DNA of 64,000 nt. It comes from Sitta carolinensis. Its lineage: Eukaryota > Chordata > Aves > Passeriformes > Sittidae. A program made the position numbers and the translations under genes. A model generated the notes under the pieces. That model was not told where the DNA came from. It did no database searches and was given only the letters and a program-made list of their open reading frames with translations. The stretch spans positions 57,101,501-57,165,500 of the forward strand of contig JAVUNC010000004.1 of NCBI GenBank assembly GCA_032173965.1. Reading direction: 5' to 3'. The first letter of the stretch is position 1; the number at the start of each line of letters is the position of its first letter. Shown here one piece after another: positions 38,104 through 51,398 of this stretch.

Positions 38104-40727
38104 TGGAACAACTTGTGACTTGTTACATGTACACTTTACAAGACTACTGTTGCTGAGTAGGTTTGTAAATGGAACTGCTGGTCAAAAAGAGAAGCCTGTA
38201 AGGTGGCAAGTATGTGGGAACTCAGCCATATTGACCCTAACTGGCTTTTAATGTACTCAGTACATTTTAAGGTACTCCTGTAACCTGGTGCACAGCTTCA
38301 CTTTTGAAAGTCTCCTCCAGATAAGACCTTCCTTCCCATTGCCCTAGGGAATTTTAAAAGGTCTGGGGAAAAAAGCTTGGAAGTTCTTTCAAATAAATGC
38401 TGATAAATTCCGATAACGTTTTGTCCACGAGAGAGGGACTGTAGGGGAAGGCTTTACACTGTGTGGCTCTCAGTTTCCTAGTGGACGTGTGGCAGAAGGG
38501 GATTTTTCCAGAAGGAGACATTCTACCTTTCTTCCTTTAGGCACCTTTTTGCATCCTCAAGAAATTCCAGCACCCCTGAGAAAAGACTCATCTGCAGCAT
38601 TTTAAATTTGAATCTTGTACCTTGCTGAAGTTGCAGTTTAGCTCTGGTTGTGACTTGCTGGCAATTCTCATGTTCAGAGTTTTGAGCTGGAGTCTGAAAC
38701 AATCCACAGTTTGAACAATAAGGGTTCTAGTAATTTTCACATTCACAGATGAGTTTTGTGACTTCACTGAGAATTTCAAATATCACTTCTTTTCCTTTAT
38801 AGTAATGATGTGCCAAATCAGGTGCCAATTAATGGCAACTGTACCAGTCCTGTCATTAACTACTGCAAAAGATACTATCCACAATTTTTTTTCATATTAT
38901 TTGACTAAAAGCTGTCTATCCAACTGTACTCATTATATATTTATGTCTTTTATCCTATTCATCTTGCAGTGAAATAGCTGTGGAAAGTAGCAGTGTACCT
39001 CTTTTAAAGCTACTAGGTTTGGTGGTACACTTTGAAATGGTGAAGACTGGGACAGTCTTTATTGTTTTCTTGCCTCATGGAGGTGGCCTAAGTCACTTCT
39101 GAGAAGAGTTTCCTCCAACACCACAGGTTTTGCTGTCTTAGAAGTGTCAGTGAGCAAAACCAAGCTCTAGATAGCTTTTTTTTGCAGCCGGCCTGATTTT
39201 CCTGGGGACTTACGGGGTCTCATTCTTGCTAATTTTTACTTAATGGAGCTACACTTGGCCTTGGTGTTAGTGAGGGGGAAATTGATCTATTCAGTAAAGA
39301 TTTAATTGTGCTTTACATCTTTATACTGTGTGGGTGTTCTTGGCTCTGGGGCGATATTCAAGGAGCATATAAATAGCACACTGTTACTGAATCAACTTGA
39401 AAATAAATCTTACAGCCCAGTCTCTTCACTGTCTTGGCTGGACTGCTTTCCTGAGAAGGGCCAAGTTGCTGCAATGAGAGCTTCCTCTGGGCTTTTTAAG
39501 TAGCTAATGAAAAAAACCCTAAAATTCCTTCTTATAAATGCATAAAGAAACTGAGGTTTTTGTTTTGGAATTAAAGTGCCTTTCCAGTGTTAAAAAATTG
39601 CCTGCAAAAGCACGTGTTTCTGGGAGTCTGCTTCATGACCTCATTAGCTTTTGCATGTTTTACAGCAGGACCTGATGGCTTAGAAAGAAAAGCAAAGTGT
39701 AATCATACTTAGTGTGCCTCATGAGGCTGCAGTGACCAAGTGATGTATTCCTGTGGCACAGAAGAAAGGACATGAGCCCTTTGCCTGCCAGTCTCATTTT
39801 TGTTCCTTCCCCCCAACAACAGGGTTCACTCCTGAAGTTGCCATTCACGCAGGGAACATAATGCAGAATGTGGAAGGGAGAATTTCTCTCTTCTCAGAGA
39901 ATATGGCCAAGAAAAGCAGGAGCAAAATATCTGCTCCGTTTATGCACTTGAAACTCTTTGACACAGAGTCTTAGTAAGAATTCTTAGTACTTTATGCTGC
40001 TAGGTATAATAGTATAAGTAAAATTTAGTTCTAAATGGTTTTTCAGATTCAAGACAGTCTTAGTGTAAACATGCAGCTTCAGGGTAAAAAAAATTATTGC
40101 CAGCCACATCAATAGAAGACCTATTTGAGTGGAAGCTAGAAGAAAATGCAGGTCTTATTCTGAACAAACAGCTGAACTTAAAACTCTGGTGAAGTGCTGT
40201 AACAAAAGGAAAAATTGCTTTTTGACTGCATAAGATTTGTTATTGCTAGCATCGTGCAGAGATTGTATACAGGTACTGAATAACTGGATGCAATACTTTT
40301 TAAAAGGTGTCGAGATTTAGGGAGGAATTCAGAAAAGAAATCAGATGTTGTGAAGTCCAGGGAAAAAAATCACTAAAAAAATTTCTGTTAGGAAAACAGA
40401 AGAGTCTTGTGTTACTGCATATATTTCTGAATGGAAAGAAAAGATGTCAATGCTTTCATGTGTTGGAGAAAATCATGAAGAGGAGAAATACGTGGAAGAT
40501 ATAGGATGGAAACTTGAAGTGTTGAAGAAAATAGAGCATCCTGATGAGCCCTTTGAGTTTGCTTCTGTGGGAATAGGTGAGATTGACATCTGTTAGGATC
40601 TCCAAATTGGAATCAGATGCTTTCCTGGGTAAGTTGTCGTTGGATCAGTTATTCAGCGTCAGTCAAGGTAATCAAAGGCCTTAAAACTCTAGGCATCTGC
40701 TTCATGAGGTTTTGTTTGCTTGATGTT

Positions 40728-40785
40728 ATTTTTTTTTCCTATGATATTTTTGTTTGGTTTTGGTTTTTTGGGTTTTTTTTTGTTT
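40728..40785. repeat. T/G-rich tract
   Basis: Another T-run tract with GG and GGG interruptions (TTTTGGTTTTTTGGG). It lies downstream of the proposed end of PPP1R14C. Confidence 0.88.
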
Positions 40786-41581
40786 AGATCTTTGGTTGGT
40801 TCTAGATTTTTATTAAAGCAGAGGAAACTAATAGAAAACTGATTTCTGTGTATTATGGCAATGTAACTACGTGCTTATAAAGTGATCAAATCAGATTACA
40901 AATACTAGCTACATATTTTGTATATAATTCTATTACTTTTTACCTGACTTTCATGGTACTACTTTTATTTTTTCTGGAAGTAAGCAAATAGTAATTATGA
41001 ATGTAACTAAAGTTGCTGTTGAAAGCTAGAAAGAAGTTGTAGTGAAGAAGAGAAAATGTGACAAGTGCTTATTGCAGTAAATTTAATTTTTGCCACTGGA
41101 GGATTCTGTCATCAGCGTGTAAATAGAGTATTTCTGAAGTTTTGAAATTGCTATTTGTAATAATCTAACCTAGAGCCGATGGGGTTTTATTTATTTTGTG
41201 GGTTTTTTTGTGGAAGTAATGACCAAATTCTATGAACTTAGACTGTTTACAATCTTTGTTTTGCAACAAAAAACTGACATGTTGTTTAAAGAAACTGAGC
41301 TGTTTTTAAAATTATCCTAAAAATGTATATAAGACTGAAAATTCTTTTGGAGGTACAGCTAACAGGTTTTGTTTGGTAGTAAACTCGGATGTCTTACTGA
41401 ATTTGTATTTTAGTTAAACTTTTTACGTTTGAAGATCAAAATCAAAAATATCCTGTGGTAGCCTTGAGCAGAGGTATCAGTCTGACGTGTATAATACTGG
41501 GTTGGACTTGAAGCCCATAATTACTTGGCAAAAAATGTAGGAGCTGGTCCTCTTCAGGGACAGAGACTTGTTTTACTACCC

Positions 41582-41595
41582 CTTCTAGGGGGCAG
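41582..41595 (+). promoter_or_regulatory. Candidate CTCF-binding motif
   Basis: CTTCTAGGGGGCAG matches the strongest part of the CTCF core (YAGGGGGCAG) but departs from the consensus at two early positions. It lies about 3.5 kb beyond the proposed end of PPP1R14C. Confidence 0.35.
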
Positions 41596-44500
41596 AGGGG
41601 AAGACGGCACAAGAGGCTTTCCTGCTCCTTAAAGGAGGATCCTACAATCAGTGTCAGCAAGGCTTTGGCTCTTTCTGTTTTGTACCAAGTTTCTGCCACT
41701 AACCATCCCCAATGAGCTGCATGTTTTCTGTTGCATCTTTCCAGACTGCCAAAGTCAGTTTTGGTGCCCATTTTCTCCTCTACCATGGTGTGTTTTCCTA
41801 CTGTCTGCATTGTATTTCCCCATTCCTCCAAGTTTAACAGCTTGATTATTTCTCTTAGGGATCTTTTACTACTAAATGGAAATGTGTCATGGTGCTATTT
41901 CTGCCACAGTGTTTCTGCTGTCAGTACCAAGTCAGCCCAAAAGACTAGAAAGGATGTTGTAAATTTTAGTGTCTTCTGATTTATGGTGTTATACTGCTGG
42001 AGTTTACTTACTTTTTGCATTATTTATTTCCTTGAGTTAAGTTTTCATCACTGTGTGCATGCAACTCAGCCACAGACTGTAAGAGAACAAAGCTCCTAGA
42101 AGTAATCAGTTTCTCTTACATTCTGAGAAAGAAATATAAAATGTGGTTTTTATTTTTTCCCCCAAAATATCTGGAAGATGCATTTGCAGTGCCACAGAAA
42201 TGTTCTTCTTTAGAAACCTGAGGGTGTAGTGTAAATAATGAAACAAGGACTAAATGGTGGCAGACACACAAACTCACCAAAAAGACACATTCCTTGTGTC
42301 CTTTAGGAAAAGAAAAAATAATCCCGCATCCATGTCTCCTGAGTTCAGTGCTTGTCAGAGACTAACCTACTTCTATTAGGCTCTACTGGGCTTTGTGATG
42401 GGTCCAGGCAGGACTAGTCCTAGAAAAATACTGCAGACATGAGCACATTTGTGTAATTGCATACCAGCTAAACTGCTTAATCTTGAATGCAGTTTGAGCT
42501 GTTAAGAAGGCAGTGTTTCAGGCAGAGTGTTGGTAGGAGGCGTCATCCCCCTTTTCTGTTTTGCAGTGGCTGTGATGTGTAATGTCTGCAGTTTTTCAGG
42601 CATTAAATTAGGAAAGAGTATATTTTCATTTGGGAGGTGCAGTATTTGTTACCAACCCACACATACCAATAACTTTGTTCTGATATAAGTACCTAAAGAG
42701 CAGACCTTTCAAATAGGTATACCTGTAGATATGCTTTTGCCAACTGGTAGTGTCTGGTTTTGTGAGAAAATGAAGCTGTTCAATGTTCTTTTTTTCTGAA
42801 CTAATTTAATTCATGCCTCCTAAACTCCAGTTAACATTTTAATGTAAGTTTAACAGTCATAAGAAAACCTTTAGCACCTTGGGGAATTTTTCTGGTGCTG
42901 GTTTAGACTTAGAACCAGGCACAAAATGATCCGATATTGGAAAAAGGCTGTAACTTGTTTGTAAGATTCCTGTCTTTAGAGTGTCTCAAAGGTATTTCTG
43001 TTTCCATATCAAAAATGTACCACAGTAGTGCTTGTTTTAAAATGGTAAATCCTTAGAGTTTTAATAATTTACCTCAAGTAAAGTCTGCTCTTTCTTTTGT
43101 CCTCTGATGTGCTTTGGCCAAGAGCTGATACTTAAAGTATTCATTATTTCTTCATCTATGAAGTTGTACATTCAGTTCAGCACTTAATCACTCTGAGGAT
43201 GGATTTTTTGCACTTGGCACAAGGACAATGTGTTTAAAAATCCTCAAAATTAAAAGTTTTAGTGCCAGGGTTGAGTGAAGCAACAATTGTTTAACATTTT
43301 CCTCTCTTGGTTACCTCTGAAATCTGAAAAACCTGAGTGCTTCCTGAAATTGCTATGATTTTTTTCAGTTCTAATCTTGTTAGCTGCTTCCTAATTCATT
43401 TAGTACTTGTATTTCTTACATTTTTTATTTATAGTAGCATTTAGTATCCTTAACAACTTTTCTCCCTCCCTCAGAATTCTTCTGCTCTCATCGTTTTGCA
43501 ACAGAAATTCAGGTATGTCAAAATGATGCCACATCTGCAGCACCAATGAAGATAACTAGGCAGGGATTCAAGAGAGATCAAATAAATCAGACTAACACAC
43601 AGTATTGCTGGGTTTCTTTGCTGGAGAAAGTCAGGCTGTCATGCCCAGCCCACTCCTGAATTTCACATCTCCTGCTCACACAAGCAGACTCTTCCCTAGG
43701 AGAATGTGTTTATTTTAGTTGTTTAAGCACCCAAAATAAAGCAATTAAAACTCTGGGATTTGGTTCCAAAATCTCAGATGGAACTGATTTTTGAGGATGG
43801 CTTTTTTAAAAATTAGTTTGGGGATGTCCTTTTTATCCAACCACTCAGTCTAGTTAATTAGAAATTGTGGAGCAACTGTCAAATATTCAGGAGGGCAGGG
43901 ACCCAGATCAAACAGCAGTCATGGAATATGCTGACTTCTTTCAAAGTTTCCTCACTGTCTGAGCCTTGCTCATTTCAAATGCTCAGGAATTATAACACAA
44001 GTAAAATAGGCACTCTGAGGCTGTGGAGTCCTGAATCTTTTATAATGCTTTGGTTGTTCTTTGAGTTGCTTTCTCAGGGACCACTTGTAATTTGTTCATA
44101 CTGTTGATGGGGGACTGAAACTTTCTTTTCCATCTCCAGCAATTTCAGGAACAGAAATCCTCGGAAAGATGCTGGGCTTGTGATCAAAGCATTAAAGTCA
44201 GAGACAATCAGGGAAAAAACATCTGTAGATGCTGGAACTGACCTTCCTCTTGATCTACAGTGCCCTTTTTGATGCATCTCATGGAGCTCGCCCAGTGCTG
44301 GTAGAAGCTCAGGCCTGCTCGTGCACAAAACCCTACAAGGCAGACAAACTAGGTAAAATTCAAATATGCTGGTGTCACTTGGCATTAGATGCAGTTTACT
44401 CTTTATCCATTTCAATGCAGGCTATCCATTTCATTAGCTGGAAAGCAACCTTCCTTTAAAGTAGGTTGGTGATGGGGGCTTTTATATATCACTTCATCCC

Positions 44501-47500
44501 TGCTTTAGTGCAGTACACAGGGACCCTGGTAGAAAAAAGCAGTTCTTCAGTGAGTACTAGAAACAACCAGCTGTCTCTTTTTGGTATAAATAGTTGAGGA
44601 CATCGAGAAGCAAGCTCATTTTTAATATGTGTTTAGATTGAAAGTGACTTGCAGTGGAGCCTTGCTAACACCCCAAGCAATTATACTTCCAAATTTTGCC
44701 CTTTGGGGACAGAAGGCGGCTGTCAAATGCTGGGCTCCCTGCAAATCAAAAAAGTCTTTTGAGTTCTTTTCATTTTTAAAAGGGTCACTTACTGAGAGCA
44801 AACAACTCTAATAAATGAATAGTAGTTGATATTCCAAACTTGGCAGAAGGTTTCAGAGCTGTGCAGTGGCATTTGGGAGATGGATACACAGCTTTCTATG
44901 CCACATTTGTGAGGAGCGCCATAGGGGGAGCAAACAGAAATGACAACGTTTTCATTATATCCTTTTTCTGTAAATGACAGATTAGGTGTGGGGTTCAGTT
45001 ATCCAGAGATCTTTCCCTTGTGATCTGGGACTGCAGTGGTGCTGAGGGGAAACATAACCAGGTGTTACTTTCTGTATAGAGCTTTGGACAGGGATTATTT
45101 TACAAGATTTGTGTGAATGCTGTTGGAAGTTATTAAAATTAAACACTTCATGGGAACCATGGGTAGTGCATGGAATTGAAAGGATTCCCAGAGAAAGACC
45201 AGGTCTGCATGGAAGGGCAGGTGATCCTACTGGTTTGTCTGGTGTGTCAGATAACTCAAAGCTGAGCAAGAGGTCAGTGCCAAAATAGTGCATGAAAGAC
45301 TTGAAGTTATTTCCTTAGACGTAGCAAAATGACTGAGCTCTTGTATTTAAAGACCACAAAATACTTGCCCCCTTTTTGTTGGCATTAATTAAACAGAATT
45401 TAGTCCTTTACTTCATCTATTTTTCTGGTGCCAGCCGACATGTTCAAGACTGAGATTTCTGTCCCATCCATCCTGTTCCAACCTAAAAGTCTCTTATTAT
45501 CTGCCATTTTGTCATCTGTCTCCTGTGTTGCAGATCTTGGAGAAATGCTTTCCACAAGAGGGTGTAAGACAACATTTTGCATTAAGCCGCTGCCATGAAA
45601 CTGGATGCTAGTTCCTCCTACTTGCATTACCCCTACATGGATCATGACAATGTGCTATCCATCACTGCTTAGGGGAAGAGAAAGACTCCAGTGAGCACAG
45701 CCTGCCTACTGGCTCCAGTTGGTACTCAGGTAAAACACACAGATTCTCACAGGCTCACACCTAAAGTGGTGTCAGCAAATGTCATGGCTGAAAGCCTGGG
45801 CATGGGTGGTGCTCCCTCCTACAGATCTCAGGTGGGCCTGTCACCAGTGCTTAGTCAGCTGCAGTGTCAGGAGCAAGGAGCAGTGCTTCCTTTCCTCTTC
45901 ACAGAGCTCTGGACAGTGGGTGTGCCAAAAACTTTGTGTAAGACAAAAGCTTTGTGATCCATCTCTTTGAAGAAGAGGAAATCCCAGTGCCTCTCATAAA
46001 CTTCAATGATAGTGCTTCTCAGGACAGACATCGAATTGTATATCAGTATTTTTATCTTCCTAATTCCCGGATTTCTAGTTCTCTTAAGGAGTGGAGTTGG
46101 TCCTTTCAGCAGCTGACATGTCAAAAGCATTCAGGAGGAAAGTACAGGAAGCTGGCAGTGACTTGGAAAAATGAAGCAAATCTGCAGGGAATCTCTTGGC
46201 TGATTCAGTGGCTTTCTAACATCTTTCCCTTCCAGCTGGACCTGCCTCCTGGTAGCAAAGGCCCTGTCTAAGCTGAACACATCAGAGACAGCACACTGAC
46301 CTCTTTAATTTCAGAGGTTTAATTTAATTCATGAGGTTTTACTGCTTAAAGTAAACACCTAAATTAATGCTGAGGAGCTTTGCTCACATTTCTCTATCTT
46401 TTTCCATCCTCCATCACCTCTCAGTTATGACTCACTGGCAGGAGTCATAAATAATGTAGTGTCTTTAAAATAACTCTGAAAAAATTGAACTGTGTAGTAT
46501 AAGATCACTTATGAAGAAGTTGTGGCAGGTGTAACAAATGGGAATCCTGTTGAGGCACTGTTGTTGTTTGGGTATATTTCAAAGGTTTAAATAAGATTAA
46601 GGTATTTATTATTATTAATGGGAAAATAATCTTTATCCCTCCAGAACATTAAAGATACACTGGTTTTTATGCCATAGAAGAATACTATATGGGCAAATAT
46701 GAGGTTCTTGTAATCTAAATAGTCAAGCTTGAAGCTTACACAGACTGAGGATTTTCTCTTACTAGCATCACATACTGCTCATTCTGTTGAAACCTTGTTA
46801 AGGCCAAAGGCTGAGGCATTCATAATAACTACTGATTTGAAGTGCCTGATTTATTTGTGTTCCACATGGGACACTTTAAATAGACCTTTATTTTTAGAGT
46901 AATATTCTTCACAATGTTTCACACCTGGAGTGCTATAAATTTGCAGCTCTCAGATTGCTGGCCATTCTTGAAAACCTTTGGAATATTGATGGATGAACAA
47001 ATAGCATATGCCTAGGTAAAAAGGTCTGCAACTGTTTGGTGCTATAGCATTAAAAGAGGAAAAAGAAAAAGATAGTATTTATGGTTAAATAAACTGCCCT
47101 ATTCTGACATTCTGATAATACTAGCATCTGATTTGTAGGGCAGGCCAAAGGCTTTTTCCCCCCATAAAAATCTTGGGTTAAATTAAAATAACCCACCTTC
47201 TCAAACTACCTTCTGTTACCCCAACATTTAAAAATTCAGTAGGTATCATTATGTAAAATACTCATTTTACACTGACCACTGCTTTGTCTTTTGTCCCTGG
47301 TGTGTGTGCAGCCCTTTCTGCTATTTGAAGTGAGGGGAGGTGTTTTGGTGTGGTTGCCTGCCTCAGTTCAGGACATATGAATTTTTTTGCTGCAAAGGAT
47401 GGTCTATCCTGGTGTGTGGAGCAGAGCAAGGTCATCTGGAGCAGCCTAAGGAAGGGAATAAATCAATGAACCAAGCAAAGGCAGTTGCTGGAAACTAGCT

Positions 47501-48141
47501 AAGAATAAAGAGTCAGGCTTGGATGTGCAATGTTCACTGTCAGCAAACAGAGCTTGAAATCCTCAAGCCAAATGGTGAATTTCTGAGCTCAGGACAGGCT
47601 TGGAGGAAGTGGAGTTATCATCAGATCTTGGGATGCTGTGGTCTGAGTGAAGGTCAGCTTTGAACAGCGTTTGCTGACAAGTGCAATAGATGAGTTGCTG
47701 TGTGAGCTGGCTTTAATGGCCTTGAATGAAATAAGAAACATTGGACCCTGAGTATTGTTAAAGGGTTTTGTGTATAAAGCCATTATCTCTTGGTTTTGTA
47801 GCCTCACTGTTTTTGCCTTGCGGGGAGATGACAGAAAACCTTGTGGAGCTCTTTCTAACCCAGATGGTGGGTAAGAAGAGACCTGATTGCCTGACTGCAA
47901 GGTTTCCAGCCCAATGAGTAGCCTGAAAAGAACTGGATTATTCAAATGTGCTATTAAAACCCCATAGATACTCTGGGCAGGAAGTAGCATATGTGAAGTT
48001 TCTTGGGTGCTTAGTCTGGTTTTTGGATTTGTGTATTGCTTTTTTATTTGAACTGGCTGCTCTGGTTAGGTAACGCTGCCTTGACATACTTGCTTTCAGA
48101 TGTTGGTAGCAAGCACTGGACAAGGGTTTCATCCAGCTCAG

Positions 48142-48198
48142 TAAAAAAGTAAAATAAAAAAAAAAAAAAAAAAAAATAAAAAAAAAGTAAAATAAAAT
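48142..48198. repeat. A-rich low-complexity tract
   Basis: Nearly pure A interrupted by single T or G. The short string AAAAAAGTAAAATAAAA occurs at both ends of the tract, which suggests local duplication or slippage rather than retroposition. Confidence 0.9.
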
Positions 48199-49168
48199 AT
48201 TCCTGACCTGTTATAGAGAAAGTCCCAGATTGCTCCTTGCTGTACTTGCTGCCATGAGGCACTCCACTGTTTGACCCTTTAGCCTTCAGGGCTGAGGGCT
48301 GGTGCTTACAGCCAAGCAGCTGCACAGCATCCTCCTGTGAGAAATTACAGGGATCTCCCAAGCTATTACTGTTCTGGGATGCACCTGGGTGGTGTTCTGG
48401 GGACTTCCCATTTGGCAGGGAGGAACTTGCAATACAAATGAGCTTTGCCTGCAATCAAGAAAAAAAAATGCAGTTGATAAAGGATATTATATCCTCAGAC
48501 TGCAATTTAGGCTCGCTGTTTTGCCAGCAATTTTCTGTGTGGCCTTATGTAAGTTGCTTCTGTGCATCAACCTCTCCTTGCACTAATGGTGCAGGGCTGG
48601 TTTTGTCACGGGGGTGTTGTCAAGAAAAATGCAGCTGAAGCCACAAAGCACTGTGGTGGCATGAAACACTTCACTGTCTCGATTGATTGAATCTGATAAA
48701 CAGGATGTCTAAGTGACCTAACTCACATCACAGGTCGTCTCACTTTCACCTTGATGAAGTATATTTTCTTAGCTTGCCTGGAAATTTTGTTGATATGCTA
48801 AAGCAGAAAGCAAAACCAACCCCAAAGTCCGGCACATAGAGACAAGTGAGGTTATTTTTAACAGTGTGGGAAGTGCTGTACTCACGAGGCTAATGCTACC
48901 CATGAGACGTGCCTTGCATTTTGCTTAGCAGGAGCAGAGCCCTCTCGAGTTACGGAGCTGAAGTGGAATAGCAAGCTGGTGTGCTAATAATTTCCATGCT
49001 ACTATTTTTAAAGGTCTGCCTGTGTTGTCTGTAGCATTGTTACCCAGCAGTGCCTCCTAATGCCAGGTTACTTCAGGCGAAGCTGGTGTTTGCACTTAAA
49101 TCTGTATTAATTTACTTGCTTTTTGTTTGCTTCCCTTCCCCTCATTTTAGTATTATGCAGTTGTACAT

Positions 49169-49197
49169 TAAAAAAAACCCAAAAAACAAAACAAACT
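49169..49197. repeat. A/C-rich tract (complement of the T/G type)
   Basis: Runs of A are interrupted by CCC and single C (AAAAAAAACCCAAAAAACAA). It is the only tract of this family here with T/G on the minus strand. Confidence 0.85.
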
Positions 49198-49669
49198 TGT
49201 AGCCAGAAACTTGAATTGGACAGAATTCAAGTTTGTCGTCTTGTTCAAATATTCAGAGCTGTAATTACAGAGTCCCAGCACCCTTCACCTTAGCTGCAGG
49301 TACACAAAATGACTTCTGTGAATTTTTTGCCTTTATGGCTCAATGCTTTCCTAGTCAGCTAGTCTGTGAAAACACCACTGAATATGTTCAGGCAAGCTGA
49401 TGGGTCAAATAATTAGAGGTATGAACTCCTTTTTGCATGCCTGTCCTGGTCCACAGTGGAGGTTCGCAGGGAGGCTTGGTCTGCTGCTGTGGAGTTTGGT
49501 GGAGCCTCTGCTCTGCTGACAAAGCTGTCTGGGAAATCTGGTTCCCTTGTAAAGGCTCTGGAGAGATGTACCAACAACTGGGAGGATGCCCCTTGAAAGG
49601 AGATCTGCTGGGGCAGCAAGCAAGGCTGTTATTAGCAATAAAGGCTGAAACATTTGCAAGAGCCCCTCT

Positions 49670-49900
49670 GAAAGAAAGCGCCCTTTCTATGAGGGCGGGA
49701 AAGCCAAAGTACAGCTTGCCCTCTGCAGTGACGGTGTTTCTTACCCCTTCTATGCACAGGGAGACTCCAGCACATCCCCTGCCTGTCAGCCAGTTGGTGC
49801 CGTGATAAAGCATCGCTTACCTGGAGGCGGCAGGACTGCTGGCTTCTGCCGTGTTCCTATAGCGACAAGCAGCCTTCCCAGGTGCGTGGAGCAAATAGGG
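49670..49900. promoter_or_regulatory. Small CpG cluster, possible promoter or enhancer
   Basis: In a region otherwise poor in CpG, about ten CpGs fall within 230 bases. The stretch includes GGGCGGG (49693-49699), which overlaps GGCGGGAAA (49694-49702), a perfect E2F-type consensus with a GC box. No gene start is recognised next to it. Confidence 0.3.
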
Positions 49901-50618
49901 AAGGGGGAGAGCTGAAAGGGGGAAAGGAGGAAGCTCATTTTTGGGGTCTCAGGGGCAGAAGGTGTGAGAGGCAGAGTAGGGAGTTGAGAACAGAGAAGTT
50001 CTTACATGTTGAGCAGTCTTGTCGCAGCCTCGAAGCCCTTGCTGTAGTCTCCCATCTGCCAGCACACAGAGGCGTAATATAAAGGTTATACCAGTGCACC
50101 ATTCCAGGCTTCATTTTTATTCCACAGGGGGTTAAATTATTTATGTGTAGCACAGCAACAGCTGAACCTGCTGTTAGAAGGTACCTTGTAAGACCTTTTT
50201 AAATATTTAGTACTTCCTAACAGAATGAAGCAAACAAGCAGGAGTAGCTAAAGTGTTGAGGATACACTCAATTTTTAAACAGTTAAAACAAATTAGGCAA
50301 CACTTCAGAAGACAAAGTGTGCAAAAGCCATTTGACTCATACCAAGTGGTGCACACAGTGACAAGAGACCATCTGGCTGATTTTGATTTTTATGTGGGGC
50401 TAACTGCTCAGTTAAATGGATGGTGCTCTTAGAATGATGATCCTGTAGATTCAGCTGCTTGGCAGCTCCTGGAGCTATCTTTTGGTCAGCCACAACGGGA
50501 ACCAGGCACTTTCCTTTATAAAGATGCATCTGCTGTGGGCAAATCTCACTGTGGTATGTCCTTGTAGACCTAGGCTGGAAGTCTCACTCTGCCAGCTTCC
50601 CTCTATTTTCCCTTCTGC

Positions 50619-51398
50619 GTGGGTGGATGTTGCCAAAGCGAACGGATAGCGATCGTGCTTCCCCCAGGCAAAGAAAATAGAAAACATGCTCTGGCAGCTT
50701 TCTTGATTTCTTATTCCAAATTTGTGTTTATCTTATCAATATTCATGGTGCTCTGTATATTCTCAGGATATCTCATAGGCCAGTGTGAGACTAAGGAGAT
50801 TCAGGAAAGCTCTGTTCTCAGTAGGGAATGGGAAGCAGCTGGACTTGCCCAAGATAATGCCGAAAGTACAGGGCAGGGGGCTTTGCCTCCAAGTTTGCTG
50901 AGTAGGTTATTCTTCCTGGCTGCTGCCAGACGAGCTCGGCACTGTCTCTCCCACTGTTGCTGGTGGCACCCAGGAACAGCAAGGGGCAGCTCTCTGCACA
51001 GCTTTACGGCACCTGGGTGGGAGGAGTGGTATGACTTACTGACCTCAATCTTCCAAGAAAGGCCAATGACTTTTGTAGGATGTAAAACAGTGATCTTGGG
51101 TCTCTGTTGGGAAGGAGGAAAAAACCAAACAAACCCAACACCTAGCTCAGGCCTGCATGCTGTAACAGTCCTGTTTAGAGCATCTCTCTGTCCACTGAAG
51201 CCAAGGGACAGGAATAGCTCTGCTAGAGTCAGAAAAGATTGCTGGCTCTGTGGGTGGACTGAGGACATCTCTGAACCTGGGTCTGCACTTCCAAACCCAG
51301 GCTGCCCAGGACAGCTGCCAGCCATAAGGATCAGGGATGAGGTTAACACAGAGGACAAGGGGGAGAGCAAATGTGTCCTAGGAAAACACTGCACTTGA
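50619..51398 (+). other. Unrecognised 259-codon open frame
   Basis: An ATG-to-stop open frame encodes 259 residues, unusually long for this AT-rich region. It overlaps a 283-codon frame on the other strand (50801-51652). The predicted protein has a possible hydrophobic segment (about residues 27-52: FLISYSKFVFILSIFMVLCI) and then cysteine- and tryptophan-containing sequence without a motif I know. There is no recognisable domain, repeat or promoter. It may be a chance frame in locally GC-richer DNA, part of a transposon remnant or a non-coding transcript. Confidence 0.15.

Larger units (their letters stand above)
36885..38120 (+). other. PPP1R14C: PPP1R14C 3' untranslated region (end inferred)
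   Basis: Non-coding sequence directly follows the TAA of PPP1R14C. The first 130 bases are AT-rich, with an ATTAAA and a downstream T/GT-rich stretch near 37013-37030. The rest is ordinary A/T-rich sequence with several TGTA elements in the last 150 bases before an AATAAA at 38098. I place the end shortly after that signal. No transcript data are available, so the end could be as early as about 36980 or as late as the AATAAA motifs at 38392 or 39402. Confidence 0.5.
38121..48141. other. Intergenic DNA, nothing specific seen
   Basis: AT-rich sequence after the proposed end of PPP1R14C. Alternative AATAAA motifs lie at 38392-38397 and 39402-39407. A T/G tract at 40.7 kb and a CTCF-like word at 41.6 kb are listed separately. 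Open frames are short and resemble no family I know. No CR1 copy is obvious. Distal parts of a longer PPP1R14C 3' UTR could occupy the first 1-1.5 kb. Confidence 0.6.

Noticed and set aside
45867..46271. Overlapping frames of 105 (+) and 87 (-) codons
   Set aside because: No recognisable domain, no supporting splice or promoter context, and length within chance for the region.
49853..49866. GTTCCTATAGCGAC fits the RFX X-box consensus RYYNYY-N(1-3)-RRNRAC
   Set aside because: The consensus is so loose that roughly one chance match per several hundred bases is expected counting both strands and three spacings.
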